Below, one piece after another: positions 46,531 to 53,739 of a stretch of 53,739 nt of DNA (position 1 is the stretch's first letter; each line of letters starts with the position of its first letter). Both the position numbers and the translations under genes were made by a program. The notes under the pieces were generated by a model, which was not told where the DNA came from, searched no databases, and saw only the letters and a program-made list of their open reading frames with translations. Origin of the DNA: Desulfocurvibacter africanus subsp. africanus DSM 2603 (lineage in GTDB: Bacteria > Desulfobacterota > Desulfovibrionia > Desulfovibrionales > Desulfovibrionaceae); the NCBI RefSeq assembly GCF_000422545.1, contig NZ_AULZ01000024.1, positions 1-53,739 on the forward strand. The letters are read 5' to 3'.

Positions 46531-47492
46531 TGCTGCTCAAGCGCTCGCCACCGCTGACCGTCATCATGCCGGTTTACAATACGTTACATTTCCTTCCTGC
46601 GGCGGTCGATTCGATACTTCGGCAGTCCTTGGGCGACTTCGAGTTCATCATCATCGACGACGGCTCCACGGATGGATCGAGCGACTATCTGGCGACGCTC
46701 AGGGACAAGCGAGTCCGCATTATGCGCCAGAAGAATCGGGGCCAGGGCAACGCACGAAACGCGGCCTTGTGGCATACGAGCACGCCCTTCCTGGCCTTGA
46801 TGGACGCTGACGACATCTCACATCCTCTCCGGCTGGAGAAGCAGCTTCGCTTCCTCCAAAAGCACCAGGATGTCGGCATGCTGGGAACCGGATTTCAGTA
46901 TATCGGCGCAAGCGGCCGCAAGGGGCTTTCGCCTCCGCTTCCGGACTCGCATGACGAGATTATGAGTCACCTGCTCAGGATGCGGCATGCTCTCGTGAAC
47001 GCCACGATCATGGCGCGGACTCATATTGTTCGCGAGATAGGGGGCTACCGCATTGAGGGCTTTGGCGAGGACTGGGACTTCTTCCTGCGCATGGGCGAGC
47101 GGACCAGGCTCGCCAACCTGAACGAAACTCTCTTCTACTATCGGGTCAATACGAGGAGTTCCACCTACAAGCGCTTTCATGAGATGAGGCTTCGCTTCGG
47201 CTACTCCGTGCATTGCGCTGAAAGGCGCCGGCAAGGCCTGCCTGAATTGGGCTGGGAGGCCTTTATGGCGCATAGGAGCAGCAATGGCGCCCTTACGAGG
47301 CTCCTTGAGGCTATGGATGAGCATGCCCTCTATCAGTACAAGCTGGCACTCGATGATATGCTGGATTCACGGCAGGCTCGTGGCTTGCTGCGGCTTGGCT
47401 ATGCTGCAATGTCTTCGCCCCGCCTTACCGCGCAAAGACTGCGGCGCGGCTGTTCGCGTTTTGTATCGAGAATCAAGGCGAATCAATCCTGA
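46527..47492 (+). CDS. Glycosyltransferase family 2
   Basis: Encodes 321 aa; overlaps the GT4 gene by four bases (ATGA). It is a GT-A fold with TVIMPVYNTLHFLPAAVDSI, IIDDGSTDGSSD, KNRGQGNARNAAL, and the metal-binding DxD as LMDADD. A later FGEDWDFFLRMGE block is the acceptor-side ED motif. It is an inverting transferase that adds a sugar to the growing repeat unit at the cytoplasmic face. Donor unknown. Confidence 0.92.
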   Translation: MMLLKRSPPLTVIMPVYNTLHFLPAAVDSILRQSLGDFEFIIIDDGSTDGSSDYLATLRDKRVRIMRQKNRGQGNARNAALWHTSTPFLALMDADDISHPLRLEKQLRFLQKHQDVGMLGTGFQYIGASGRKGLSPPLPDSHDEIMSHLLRMRHALVNATIMARTHIVREIGGYRIEGFGEDWDFFLRMGERTRLANLNETLFYYRVNTRSSTYKRFHEMRLRFGYSVHCAERRRQGLPELGWEAFMAHRSSNGALTRLLEAMDEHALYQYKLALDDMLDSRQARGLLRLGYAAMSSPRLTAQRLRRGCSRFVSRIKANQS

Positions 47493-47510
47493 TACATGGA
47501 GGAAGCTCGC

Positions 47511-48314
47511 ATGATGTTCACGGATACGCAACAAATCGACTGGCCGCAAAAATATGATCTGTTCGGCGTGCAGGTAAGTGCCGTCAATTACGACAGCGCG
47601 CTCGAGAGCGTCATCACCGCCGCGAGGAGCAATATATCCTCCTGCGTTTCCCATACGGCTGTACATGGCCTCATTGAGGCAAGCCGCAATTCTCAGTTAA
47701 GGAGCATGCTCAACGACTTCGACATCGTCGCACCGGACGGCCATCCCGTGCGTCTGGCCTTGAACCATTTTTATGGAGCAGGCCTGCCGGATCGCTGCTA
47801 CGGTCCGGAGTTCATGCTGCGAACATGCTGGCGGGCCGCGGCCGAAGGCATTGCTGTGTATTTCTACGGCAGCTATCCGCATGTCGTGAAGCGCCTCAAG
47901 GACAATCTGCTCCGCAGGTATCCGAAGCTCGCGATCGTCGGCTGCGAGCCGTCCCTCTTCCGGCCGCTGACGCCACAGGAGGACGAGGAGCTCGTCGACC
48001 GCATCAACTCCAGCGGGGCCGGCATCATCTTCTATGGCCTGGGCTGCCCGCTACAGGAAAAGTTCGCCGCATGGCACAAGGGCAAGGTGCGCGCGGTTCA
48101 GATTTGCAACGGGGCGGCCTTCGATTTCCACTCGGGCAACAAGCGGATGGCCCCGGCCTGGATGCAGCGCAACTCTCTCGAATGGCTGTTCCGCATGTCG
48201 CAGGAGCCACGCAGGCTCTCCAGGCGATACTTGCATACGAACACCGTGTTCCTGGCGAAGCTGTTCGGAAAAGCGGTTGCCGAAAGGCGCAACGGAAACG
48301 GTCGGCACATGTGA
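47511..48314 (+). CDS. WecG/TagA/CpsF-family glycosyltransferase
   Basis: Encodes 267 aa. ATG 47511 is chosen because GGAGG sits seven bases upstream; ATG 47496 would contain the site itself. Family blocks: DLFGVQVSAVNYDSALESVI, VAPDGHPVRLAL (the presumed catalytic Asp), GAGIIFYGLGCPLQEKFAAW (the usual G-x-PKQE reads CPLQE) and ICNGAAFDFHSGNKRMAPAW. Members transfer N-acetylmannosaminuronate or related sugars to lipid-linked intermediates. It is the last glycosyltransferase of the operon. Confidence 0.9.
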   Translation: MMFTDTQQIDWPQKYDLFGVQVSAVNYDSALESVITAARSNISSCVSHTAVHGLIEASRNSQLRSMLNDFDIVAPDGHPVRLALNHFYGAGLPDRCYGPEFMLRTCWRAAAEGIAVYFYGSYPHVVKRLKDNLLRRYPKLAIVGCEPSLFRPLTPQEDEELVDRINSSGAGIIFYGLGCPLQEKFAAWHKGKVRAVQICNGAAFDFHSGNKRMAPAWMQRNSLEWLFRMSQEPRRLSRRYLHTNTVFLAKLFGKAVAERRNGNGRHM

Positions 48315-48349
48315 CGAGAGCATGGCCTGACCCGCAGGGGCTGAAAGCT

Positions 48350-50008
48350 ATGAACACCCGCCGCATCTGTCTTTTACTGACCGTGTTGGCCGTTCTGTTT
48401 GTGGCCGGGCCGGCCATGGCCGCCACGTACTTCGTCTCGCCCGCGGGTAACGACGGGGCGGCCGGCACGAGCCAGGGCACGGCCTGGAAGAGCCTGGCCA
48501 AGGTCGCGAGCAGCGCGCTACGCGCCGGGGACGTGGTCCAGCTTGCGCGCGGCGGAGTGTGGCGCGAGTCCCTGAGCCTGCCAAGTTCCGGCATCACCCT
48601 TACGGCCTACGGCAGCGGCAACGCGCCGGTCATCTCCGGGGCCAATATCGTCTCCGGCATGTATGCCGAGGCGCAGAGCGCCGGCGTGACCTGGATCGGG
48701 TCCATCTCGACCCAGCCTGCGCAGGTCTTCGTGAACGGCGTGCGCGGCCAGCGCGTAGGGAGCGCAGGCGAGGTCAATGCGGCCCGCAAGTGGCACTGGA
48801 GCAACGGCAGGCTGACCGTGTTCTGGGACTCGGGCAGCGCGCCCGCGGTCGAGGCCAGCCTGCGCCAGACGGTGCTTAACTACAACGGCCACAGCAACGT
48901 GGTGGTCGACGGCCTGCGCATCGAGCGCGCCACCGACACCTGCGTGAACATGGGCGTGGGCAACAGCAACGTGCTGCGCAACTCCGTGGTGGCCGACTCC
49001 TTCATCAAGGGCGTGCGCTCCTCGGGCGAGGCCCAGCACAACAACGGGCGCATCGAGGACAACAAGATCTTCGGCTGCGGGGCCGAGGGCATCCTGCTGG
49101 ACGGGCGCATGACCGGCTGGGTCGTGCAGCGCAACGAGATCTACAACTGCGCCCAGCTGCACAACGAGCTTGTCGGCGGCCATGCCCAGCAGGAGTGGTC
49201 CGGCGCGATCAAGGTCTGGGGCTGGATCAAGGCCGGCTATGTCGGCACGCTGACCATCCAGAACAACTACATCCACGACATCCAGCCGCAGTTTGGGGCC
49301 GGGAGCGTAGACCACAAGCGTTACGTGGGCATCTGGCTCGACGAGCTGATCGACCCCACCGGCCGCCCGCTCATCGCCCGCAACAGGATCGTCAACACGG
49401 CCAGCCGCGGCATCTTCGTCGAAAAGTCCTCCAACGTGGACGTGGCCTACAACCTCGTGGAGCGTTGCGCTTCCATCCAGTACTGCGCCGGCATCCAGAT
49501 CGAGGGCAACTACGGCCAGGGCGCGCACGACAACCACGTGTTCAACAACACCATCTACGGCGGCTACTGGGGCATCGCGATCAAGACCTTCGAGGCCAAG
49601 GGCCTGGCTAACAACGTGGTGCGCAACAACATCATATCCGACACGGAGGCCGAGCGGCTGTACGCGGTGGATGGCGGCGACAACAACGGCGTGAACGGCT
49701 CGGGCAACATCTACGAGTACAACAGCTTCGGCCCCCAGTCCTCGGGCTTCGTGCGCTTCGGCCCCTCCTGTTCGACCTACGACTGCCTGGACAAGCATTA
49801 CAGGCGGCCCATGAATAATGTCCGGGGCGATCCGTTGCTGGTCGACCCGGCCAACGGTGACTTCCGGCTGAGGGCCGGCTCGCCGTGCATCAATGCCGGC
49901 AAGGTCCGAGGCATGACTAGGGGTCCGTCGGCCGCGCGGGTCAAGTCGGATGCGCCGGATCTCGGAGCCTTGGAATACAGGCGGGTTGATTTTGGCTCTG
50001 GCGGGTGA
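48350..50008 (+). CDS. Secreted right-handed parallel beta-helix protein
   Basis: Encodes 552 aa. The signal peptide ends at GPAMA, with the mature protein beginning ATYFVSPAGNDGAAGTSQGT, a start common to polysaccharide-linked beta-helix proteins. Successive turns of a beta-helix fill residues 140-520, with the NNxI/V repeats (RIEDNKIFGCG, VQRNEIYNCA, IQNNYIHDI, ARNRIVNTA, VRNNIISDT). Such proteins may be polysaccharide lyases, epimerases or carbohydrate-binding; the activity is not known. It is the final plus-strand gene of the locus. Residues from about 322 on are nearly identical to an inverted gene copy at the right edge. Confidence 0.88.
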   Translation: MNTRRICLLLTVLAVLFVAGPAMAATYFVSPAGNDGAAGTSQGTAWKSLAKVASSALRAGDVVQLARGGVWRESLSLPSSGITLTAYGSGNAPVISGANIVSGMYAEAQSAGVTWIGSISTQPAQVFVNGVRGQRVGSAGEVNAARKWHWSNGRLTVFWDSGSAPAVEASLRQTVLNYNGHSNVVVDGLRIERATDTCVNMGVGNSNVLRNSVVADSFIKGVRSSGEAQHNNGRIEDNKIFGCGAEGILLDGRMTGWVVQRNEIYNCAQLHNELVGGHAQQEWSGAIKVWGWIKAGYVGTLTIQNNYIHDIQPQFGAGSVDHKRYVGIWLDELIDPTGRPLIARNRIVNTASRGIFVEKSSNVDVAYNLVERCASIQYCAGIQIEGNYGQGAHDNHVFNNTIYGGYWGIAIKTFEAKGLANNVVRNNIISDTEAERLYAVDGGDNNGVNGSGNIYEYNSFGPQSSGFVRFGPSCSTYDCLDKHYRRPMNNVRGDPLLVDPANGDFRLRAGSPCINAGKVRGMTRGPSAARVKSDAPDLGALEYRRVDFGSGG

Positions 50009-50082
50009 AACCGGCGTCAATGAGCAGAAAGAGCGGATTCCGAAGCTAGGCAGTATTCCTTGGACGATCGGCCATGCAGCCA

Positions 50083-51012
50083 TTACCTGTTCGTCCCTCG
50101 CGGCACGCGTCTCTCCACGGGCCTTTTGCCTGGACTCCAAGTCTGCAACGACAATTCCGGGCTTCTGCGGCGCCTGAACTCGCCAATAATGTCGCTGGCT
50201 CCGAAGACGTTCCTGCACATGACCGAGGGGGCTTCGTCGGGCTGCACGACCAGGCGTGGGAGCGGCAAGTGGGTGGCAGGCACCCTGATCCGGCTGGAAT
50301 GGGTGCTGAAGACCAGCCGAAAGCCCCGAGCGACGAGTTCCTGCAGATGCCGGCGCGTATAGCTTTCCCCCTGGCCGTAGGGCAGGGCGAAGGCCCAGGG
50401 CCGGAATCCCAGCGCAGCCTTCATGGCCTCGCTGTCCTTCAGGATCTGCCTCCTGAACTCCTGGGGGTCGATTGCCGACACCGGCGAATGAACATGTCCG
50501 TGCATTCCCACGTCCGCGCCCAGGTCCTGCAACGCTCGCAGATCATGCCAATCGAGAGCGGTCCATAGATCCTCATGGCGTGCGAGATGTTCGCTCGCAG
50601 GCTGGTCAAGAGACTTGAGGAGAAGTGGCCCAGGCTTTCCGACGGCCGAGCCGATCACGAACACGGTCGCCCTGAACGCATATTTCTTGGCCAGCCGTTC
50701 GTAGACCAGCAGCAGATCCTTGTAGCCATCATCGAAGGTCAGCAGGATGGCGCGCTTGTCGTGTCTGATCTGACCCCGGATCATGAGCTCGAACTCTTCC
50801 AGGCCGATGAAGCGGAACCCGAGCCTGGACAGCCGGTCCACATGGGTTTCGAACAGTGTCGGCGGGATGTGCATGCAGCTCTTCGTTTGGCCTGGCATGT
50901 CTGGCAATAGCCGATGGTAGCAGAGCACGGGGAGTTTGCGTTCCATTCGGCTCAGCCCGCAGACATATAACGGGTTCAGCAGTCCGAACTGTCGCCGCAG
51001 CCAGCGTCTCAC
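50083..51012 (-). CDS. Polysaccharide deacetylase (NodB-like)
   Basis: Encodes 309 aa. GTG 51012 overlaps the FemAB-like stop by four bases (GTGA) with AAAGG before it; ATG 50947 (MERKLPVLCYHR) is the alternative. NodB motifs: AILLTFDDGYKD with the catalytic and metal Asp, DVGMHGHVHSPVS with the His ligands, and WAFALPYGQG. It removes N-acetyl groups from a polysaccharide. There is no signal peptide, but the basic N-terminus (MRRWLRRQFG) might act at the membrane. It is coupled to the FemAB-like gene, a pairing also known from PEP-CTERM/exosortase loci. It converges on the beta-helix gene. Confidence 0.88.
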   Translation of the reverse strand: MRRWLRRQFGLLNPLYVCGLSRMERKLPVLCYHRLLPDMPGQTKSCMHIPPTLFETHVDRLSRLGFRFIGLEEFELMIRGQIRHDKRAILLTFDDGYKDLLLVYERLAKKYAFRATVFVIGSAVGKPGPLLLKSLDQPASEHLARHEDLWTALDWHDLRALQDLGADVGMHGHVHSPVSAIDPQEFRRQILKDSEAMKAALGFRPWAFALPYGQGESYTRRHLQELVARGFRLVFSTHSSRIRVPATHLPLPRLVVQPDEAPSVMCRNVFGASDIIGEFRRRRSPELSLQTWSPGKRPVERRVPRGTNR

Positions 51013-52142
51013 GGGTGCCTTTCCGCTGTTTCCGGTTGCTTGCGGGCCAGGGAATGCCGCACCTTGGCGCCGAGCATCCGCGCCTTCATCGAGCCGAACC
51101 GCAGCCACTCTCCGGCATGGACGGCGGCGAAGGAGAGCGGATTCCGGCAGCACTCGTACTCTGGGAAGTAGCGCACCGGCTCACCGTCGCCGGCAAGCCC
51201 GCTTTTGAACTGGTACACACCCTGGCTGCTCGCCTTGTGTACTCCGTTCAAGTCCAGCAGTTCGCAGCCGCGGCTGCGAGCCCAGCGAACCGCCTCCCAG
51301 TGGAGCAGGTAGGAGACTCGCAGGTGCATCGCATCGTCCGCAGTGGCGCCGTGAATATACATGGCGGTCTTGCCCATCGCGACATAGACCACGGCCGAGA
51401 CAGGCTTGCCCTCATGAGAGCCGACGAAGACGCGCAGCTTGAGGTCGTCAGGCAGCCCGTGCTGAATGTCCCGCAGGGAATCGATGGCCATGAACTCGAC
51501 GAAACCTTTTCGTGCCACGAGTTGTCCAAAGAAATCGTCAAAAATGGAGAGCAGCTCGTCGCTGGTCCCGGAGACGACCTCGATGCCGTTTTTTTGCGCG
51601 TTGCGCAGATAGCGCCGCCAGCGTGGCTTCGTATTGGCCAGCAGGGCCTCCTCGGACTGGCGCAGATCCATGAAGATGGTGCTGTCGGTGCGGCCGGCCT
51701 TACGGGCAGGACGATAGCCTTCCTCGTGCAGAACCTCATCGAAGTAGCCCTCGGCCACCATGAAGGGGGAGGGCACGATGCGCAGCAACATGCCGCGACG
51801 CTCGACATACTCCTCCCGCAAGGCGGCCAGGGACCAGTGCAGGACTTCGCGCGGGCTGGCGTGGTTATCGGTCCAGTGCAGGGGGCCGTGCCTGACCTGG
51901 GCCAGGCCGCCCTTGAGACCCGGCAGGCGAAAGACGCGCACCTGGGTCGCGGCCAACAGATGGCCGTTGCGCGAGAGCACAAGATGGCTCAAGCGCTGCC
52001 GGCCAAAGCGTACGGTCCCGTATGCTCCGGCCTGATAGAGATGGGCATCGCCGAAGGTGGGCATCAGTGCGTCCCATTCGTGCGGCGAAAGCGAATCCAC
52101 CGAGACGGCATACGGCGTGGGGCGGTTCATTGTCTGAATCAT
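51009..52142 (-). CDS. FemAB-like GNAT (BioF2/PF13480-like acyltransferase)
   Basis: Encodes 377 aa; GGAG seven bases before ATG 52142 decides the start. Two GNAT-like halves are typical of FemAB proteins: the first about residues 20-165 (DALMPTFGDAHLYQAGAYGT), the second from LLANTKPRWRRYLRNAQKNG through MYIHGATADDAMHLRVSYLL and a final GVYQFKSGLAG block. Such proteins in polysaccharide loci are thought to add an acyl or aminoacyl group to sugars or lipids. The exact reaction is unknown. It is the first gene of a two-gene minus-strand operon with the deacetylase. Confidence 0.85.
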   Translation of the reverse strand: MIQTMNRPTPYAVSVDSLSPHEWDALMPTFGDAHLYQAGAYGTVRFGRQRLSHLVLSRNGHLLAATQVRVFRLPGLKGGLAQVRHGPLHWTDNHASPREVLHWSLAALREEYVERRGMLLRIVPSPFMVAEGYFDEVLHEEGYRPARKAGRTDSTIFMDLRQSEEALLANTKPRWRRYLRNAQKNGIEVVSGTSDELLSIFDDFFGQLVARKGFVEFMAIDSLRDIQHGLPDDLKLRVFVGSHEGKPVSAVVYVAMGKTAMYIHGATADDAMHLRVSYLLHWEAVRWARSRGCELLDLNGVHKASSQGVYQFKSGLAGDGEPVRYFPEYECCRNPLSFAAVHAGEWLRFGSMKARMLGAKVRHSLARKQPETAERHP

Positions 52143-52876
52143 CGTTGATCTCCAATCATTTGCAGCGCTCCTGAACACGATCGGCTCCGCGGAGTTTCGG
52201 CCGGGCTTTCCGTTTCCTGATCGAGATGCCGCTGAAGGGATGTCGGCTGGCAGGGAGTGCGGGCGTCGAGTGGGTCTGAGATGCCAGGAGGGTTAGGTTT
52301 TGGGCTGGGTTCGCATGTCCGATGCGACAGCGAAACATTTTATAAGATGGAGGATCGTTGATGTAGCAACGGCGATGACGGGCATTGGGCCCGTTCGGCC
52401 TGTAACGTGAGAGTCGAGCAGGCGGAATGCGGGAAGCCAGGCGCTCGATCAGCTCAACAGCCATCCAGGTCAAGGTGTTTAAAAAGGTATGGCCGACGGG
52501 TACTGCAAATATTCTTATTCCATGGCTGTAGCTGGCAGCGAAGTGGCTTGCTACAAAATGCTGCACGTCAGCTTAACCTTGATTCAATATCTTTTGATTT
52601 CATGGATTATCTCTTATTAATCCAATGTAAAATCTCAGACTCCGTTCATTGAGTGCTGAGCAATTGTTGATATGTGCTTCTTTACATAATCCTAACTATA
52701 GGAAGGCTAGTTATGAGTTGTCAGTATAATATTAACTCTAATAAATAAGGCTTGGTGAGAATCGGATTGAGCGACGCAGCCTTGCTGTTCCGGAAGCCGA
52801 TGGCTGGGAATCGGATAGCTGCTTCAGGACCAATCATCTGTATTTGGGGCCGCCAAATCTTGGCGCGCACCTCATG
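52143..52876. other. Intergenic region with AT-rich core
   Basis: About 730 bp upstream of the FemAB-like gene. The part at 52570-52760 is AT-rich. No coding frame is convincing on either strand. It should hold the promoter of the FemAB/deacetylase operon; I see only a lone TATAAA-like box on the minus strand (about 52340-52345) without a good -35. Confidence 0.5.
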
Positions 52877-52903
52877 AAAAACCCCCGGCGATTGCCGGGG
52901 GTT
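52876..52903 (-). terminator. Terminator of the right-edge beta-helix gene
   Basis: AACCCCCGGC (52880-52889) and GCCGGGGGTT (52894-52903) make a 10-bp perfect stem with a GATT loop. On the minus strand the stem is followed by a run of T, ending in TTTTCATG. It lies 61 bp beyond the stop of the minus-strand beta-helix gene and separates it from the FemAB-like gene. Confidence 0.85.
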
Positions 52904-52964
52904 CGTGGTCTCGAAGCATCTTTGCGGCCCTGCGTGCCCAGGAGCGATGCTGCCGCGAGGGTGT

Positions 52965-53739
52965 CTAGAGCAGAAGGCTCCTGACCGGCACGAGATGCTT
53001 GTATTTCTTGGGTGTGACCGGGTCCGGTGTAACGGGGTCAGGCGTGACCGGATCTGTGGAGCCGCCCTGAAGGTACTCGATGGCGCCGACATCGGGCACT
53101 CCATTTTGAATCGCATTGCCGAGGATGTCTTTGGTCCCAAAGGTGGAACCGCCGGCGTCGATGCAGGGGGAATCGGCCTTCAGCCGGAGGTCGCCGTTGG
53201 CCGGGTCGACCAGCCGCGGGTCGCCCTCCACGTTGCGCATGGATCTCTTGTAGAGACTCTCCAGGCTGGCATAGGTCGAGCAGGAGGAGCCAAAGCGCAC
53301 GAAGCCCGAGGCCTGGGGGCCGAAGCTGTTGTGCTCGTAAACGTTGCCCGAGCCGTTCGTGCCGTTGTTGTCGCCGCCATCCACCGCGTACAGCCGCTCG
53401 GCCTTTGTGCCGTAGGCGATGTTGTTGCGCACCACGTTGTTCACCAAACCCGAGGCTTCGAAGTTCTTGACCGCGATGCCCCAGTAGCCGCCGTAGACGG
53501 TGTTGTTGAGCACGTGGTTGTCGTGCGCGCCCTGGCCGTAGTTGCCCTCGACCTGGATGCCGGCGCAGTACTGGATGGAAGCGCAACGCTCCACGAGGTT
53601 GTAGGCCACGTCCACGTTGGAGGACTTTTCGACGAAGATGCCGCGGCTGGCCGTGTTGACGATCCTGTTGCGGGCGATGAGCGGGCGGCCGGTGGGGTCG
53701 ATCAGCTCGTCGAGCCAGATGCCCACGTAACGCTTGTGG
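52965..53739 (-). CDS. Right-handed beta-helix protein, partial (runs off right edge)
   Basis: 257 codons plus stop are visible; the start lies beyond the window. The sequence matches the C-terminal part of the beta-helix protein at 48350-50008 (VGIWLDELIDPTGRPLIARN, GIFVEKSSNVDVAYNLVERC and onward). The first 187 bp (53553-53739) are identical to 49312-49498 in inverted orientation, and similarity continues to about codon 190. Then the two diverge: this copy has GAIEYLQGGST, three DPVTP repeats and the tail KKYKHLVPVRSLLL. The DPVTP linker suggests a surface or matrix tether (inference). Confidence 0.87.
   Translation of the reverse strand, partial: HKRYVGIWLDELIDPTGRPLIARNRIVNTASRGIFVEKSSNVDVAYNLVERCASIQYCAGIQVEGNYGQGAHDNHVLNNTVYGGYWGIAVKNFEASGLVNNVVRNNIAYGTKAERLYAVDGGDNNGTNGSGNVYEHNSFGPQASGFVRFGSSCSTYASLESLYKRSMRNVEGDPRLVDPANGDLRLKADSPCIDAGGSTFGTKDILGNAIQNGVPDVGAIEYLQGGSTDPVTPDPVTPDPVTPKKYKHLVPVRSLLL

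Noticed and set aside
49010-49611. Frames on both strands inside the beta-helix gene
   Set aside because: They are explained by the GC-rich beta-helix coding sequence; none has a start signal or domain.
52156-52566. 136-codon minus-strand frame upstream of the FemAB-like gene
   Set aside because: No ribosome-binding site, mixed codon use and no resemblance; it spans the probable promoter region of the FemAB/deacetylase operon.

Overview
The window looks like a chromosome segment of a GC-rich, anaerobic, Desulfovibrio-like deltaproteobacterium. This is inferred from overall protein resemblance, the chemotaxis and two-component genes, a rubrerythrin-like protein, the ablAB lysine-aminomutase pair and the palindromic intergenic elements; no rRNA or tRNA is present to confirm it. 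Most genes have strong Shine-Dalgarno sites and high GC at third codon positions. Four stretches stand apart: transposase debris at 1-240, a gene-poor stretch at 22.5-24.6 kb, a decayed IS3-type transposase at 36.2-36.7 kb, and the AT-rich leader of the polysaccharide locus at 36.8-37.5 kb.

Layout. 0-6 kb: IS630-type transposase tails, a SLOG-fold protein, a methyl-accepting chemotaxis protein, a hybrid histidine kinase, an RRM RNA-binding protein and a small hypothetical. 6-11 kb (minus strand): a polar amino-acid ABC importer followed by lysine 2,3-aminomutase (ablA) and beta-lysine N-acetyltransferase (ablB), a plausible route from imported lysine to the compatible solute N-epsilon-acetyl-beta-lysine. 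11-17 kb: glucose-6-phosphate isomerase, two tandem paralogous GNATs, a rubrerythrin-like protein, a PHP-domain protein and a third GNAT. 17-20 kb: a YqjD/YqjE/YqjK-like membrane trio divergent from a bacterial dynamin-like GTPase. 20-22.5 kb: an overlapping pabA-pabB-pabC folate operon. 22.5-24.6 kb: a phage-like gene fragment, one small ORF and unexplained hairpins. 24.6-32.2 kb: signalling genes, namely an orphan sensor kinase flanked by MITE-like repeats, an OmpR/HK two-component pair, a Ser/Thr kinase fused to a DUF1566-like domain, and a receiver-TPR protein. 32.8-36 kb: a Zn alcohol dehydrogenase and metK, the latter preceded in the same open frame by a helix-turn-helix-like segment.

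37.3-53.7 kb is a complete-looking Wzx/Wzy-type exopolysaccharide locus: initiating sugar-phosphate transferase, Wza-like exporter, Wzc-like co-polymerase with a degenerate P-loop, an overlooked 49-codon ORF, a CDP-paratose 2-epimerase-like enzyme, flippase, polymerase, GT4, GT2, a WecG/TagA-family transferase and a secreted right-handed beta-helix protein. Convergent to it lies a FemAB-like/polysaccharide deacetylase pair. A second beta-helix gene enters from the right edge in inverted orientation; at least 187 bp is identical between the two copies.

The observations most worth following up are the inverted beta-helix repeat flanking the FemAB/deacetylase pair, the HTH-MetK continuous reading frame, the repeat family whose end motif matches the sequence at the stop codon of the IS630-type remnant, and the small ORFs of the polysaccharide operon.
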